From NCBI GenBank assembly GCA_004335635.1, contig QAXH01001546.1, positions 1-54,359 on the forward strand: a stretch of DNA of 54,359 bases, written 5' to 3'. The DNA is from Chloromonas sp. AAM2 (taxonomy: Eukaryota; Chlorophyta; Chlorophyceae; Chlamydomonadales; Chlamydomonadaceae). A program made the translations under genes and the position numbers. Below, in pieces: positions 54,155-54,359 of the stretch. Position 1 is the first letter of the stretch, and each line of letters starts with the position of its first letter. The notes under the pieces were generated by a model that did not search any database, was not told the origin of the DNA, and saw only the letters and a list, made by a program, of their open reading frames with translations.

Positions 54155-54359
54155 GTGCTGTGACAGGGTGTGGCAGTGTGTGACAGTACATGGCAGTGCT
54201 GTGACAGTCGGTGCCAGTGCTGTGACAGTCAGTGGCAGGGCTGTGACAGTCTGTGACAGGCTGTGACAGGGTGTGACAGGGCGTGCGAGTTGTGCAGGGT
54301 GCTTTGACAGTCAGCGGCAGTGCTGTGACAGGGTGTGGCAGTGTGTGGCAGTACATGGC
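54155..54359. repeat. CTGTGACAG minisatellite with a 165-bp higher-order unit
   Basis: Degenerate units around GTGCTGTGACAGTCAGTGGC fill the end of the window. The opening phrase GTGCTGTGACAGGGTGTGGC at 54155 recurs at 54320, giving a second-level period of 165 bp. It continues beyond the window. Confidence 0.9.

Overview
This is nuclear DNA of a green alga (Chlorophyta). Every gene is broken into many short exons with GT-AG introns (one GC-AG). The proteins fit that lineage: a soluble starch synthase, an inactive plastid ClpR subunit, nuclear SDHA with a mitochondrial presequence, a PPR protein and an SFI1-like centrin-binding protein. The base composition looks only moderately GC-rich, unlike Chlamydomonas reinhardtii, and I do not name a species. 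Exon boundaries were worked out by hand from splice signals, reading phase and family similarity.

Layout. 220-1944 (+): 3' end of a starch synthase. 1945-4191: no gene, but hairpin-type repeats. 4192-7382 (-): ClpR. 7596-13186 (+): complete SDHA in 17 exons, head to head with ClpR across 213 bp. 13187-16335: convergent intergenic DNA with a dispersed repeat. 16336-20679 (-): R2R3-type MYB factor with a very large Gln/Gly-rich C-terminal exon; one intron holds a 782-bp non-autonomous hAT transposon. 20680-22884: repeats, including a second copy of the dispersed repeat. 22885-28346 (-): RCC1-like beta-propeller in 11 exons, with a small unrelated ORF on the opposite strand inside one intron. 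28771-29218 (-): degenerate LRR-like fragment. 29287-41312 (+): long PPR protein in 25 exons, with a ~400-bp foldback in one intron. 41313-43173: convergent gap with unassigned coding-like pieces. 43174-53634 (-): very large SFI1-like protein with a polyglutamine C-terminal half and an apparent frameshift. 53635-54359: an isolated exon-like segment and a minisatellite that runs off the window.

The genes do not form one pathway. They are ordinary nuclear genes for starch synthesis, plastid proteolysis, respiration, transcription, plastid or mitochondrial RNA processing and the basal-body cytoskeleton. The unexplained material is the repeat layer in introns and gaps: a hAT element with target-site duplication, a 110-bp hairpin whose related empty site lies nearby, a long intronic inverted repeat that could make a small-RNA precursor, and a family with conserved ends and different middles.
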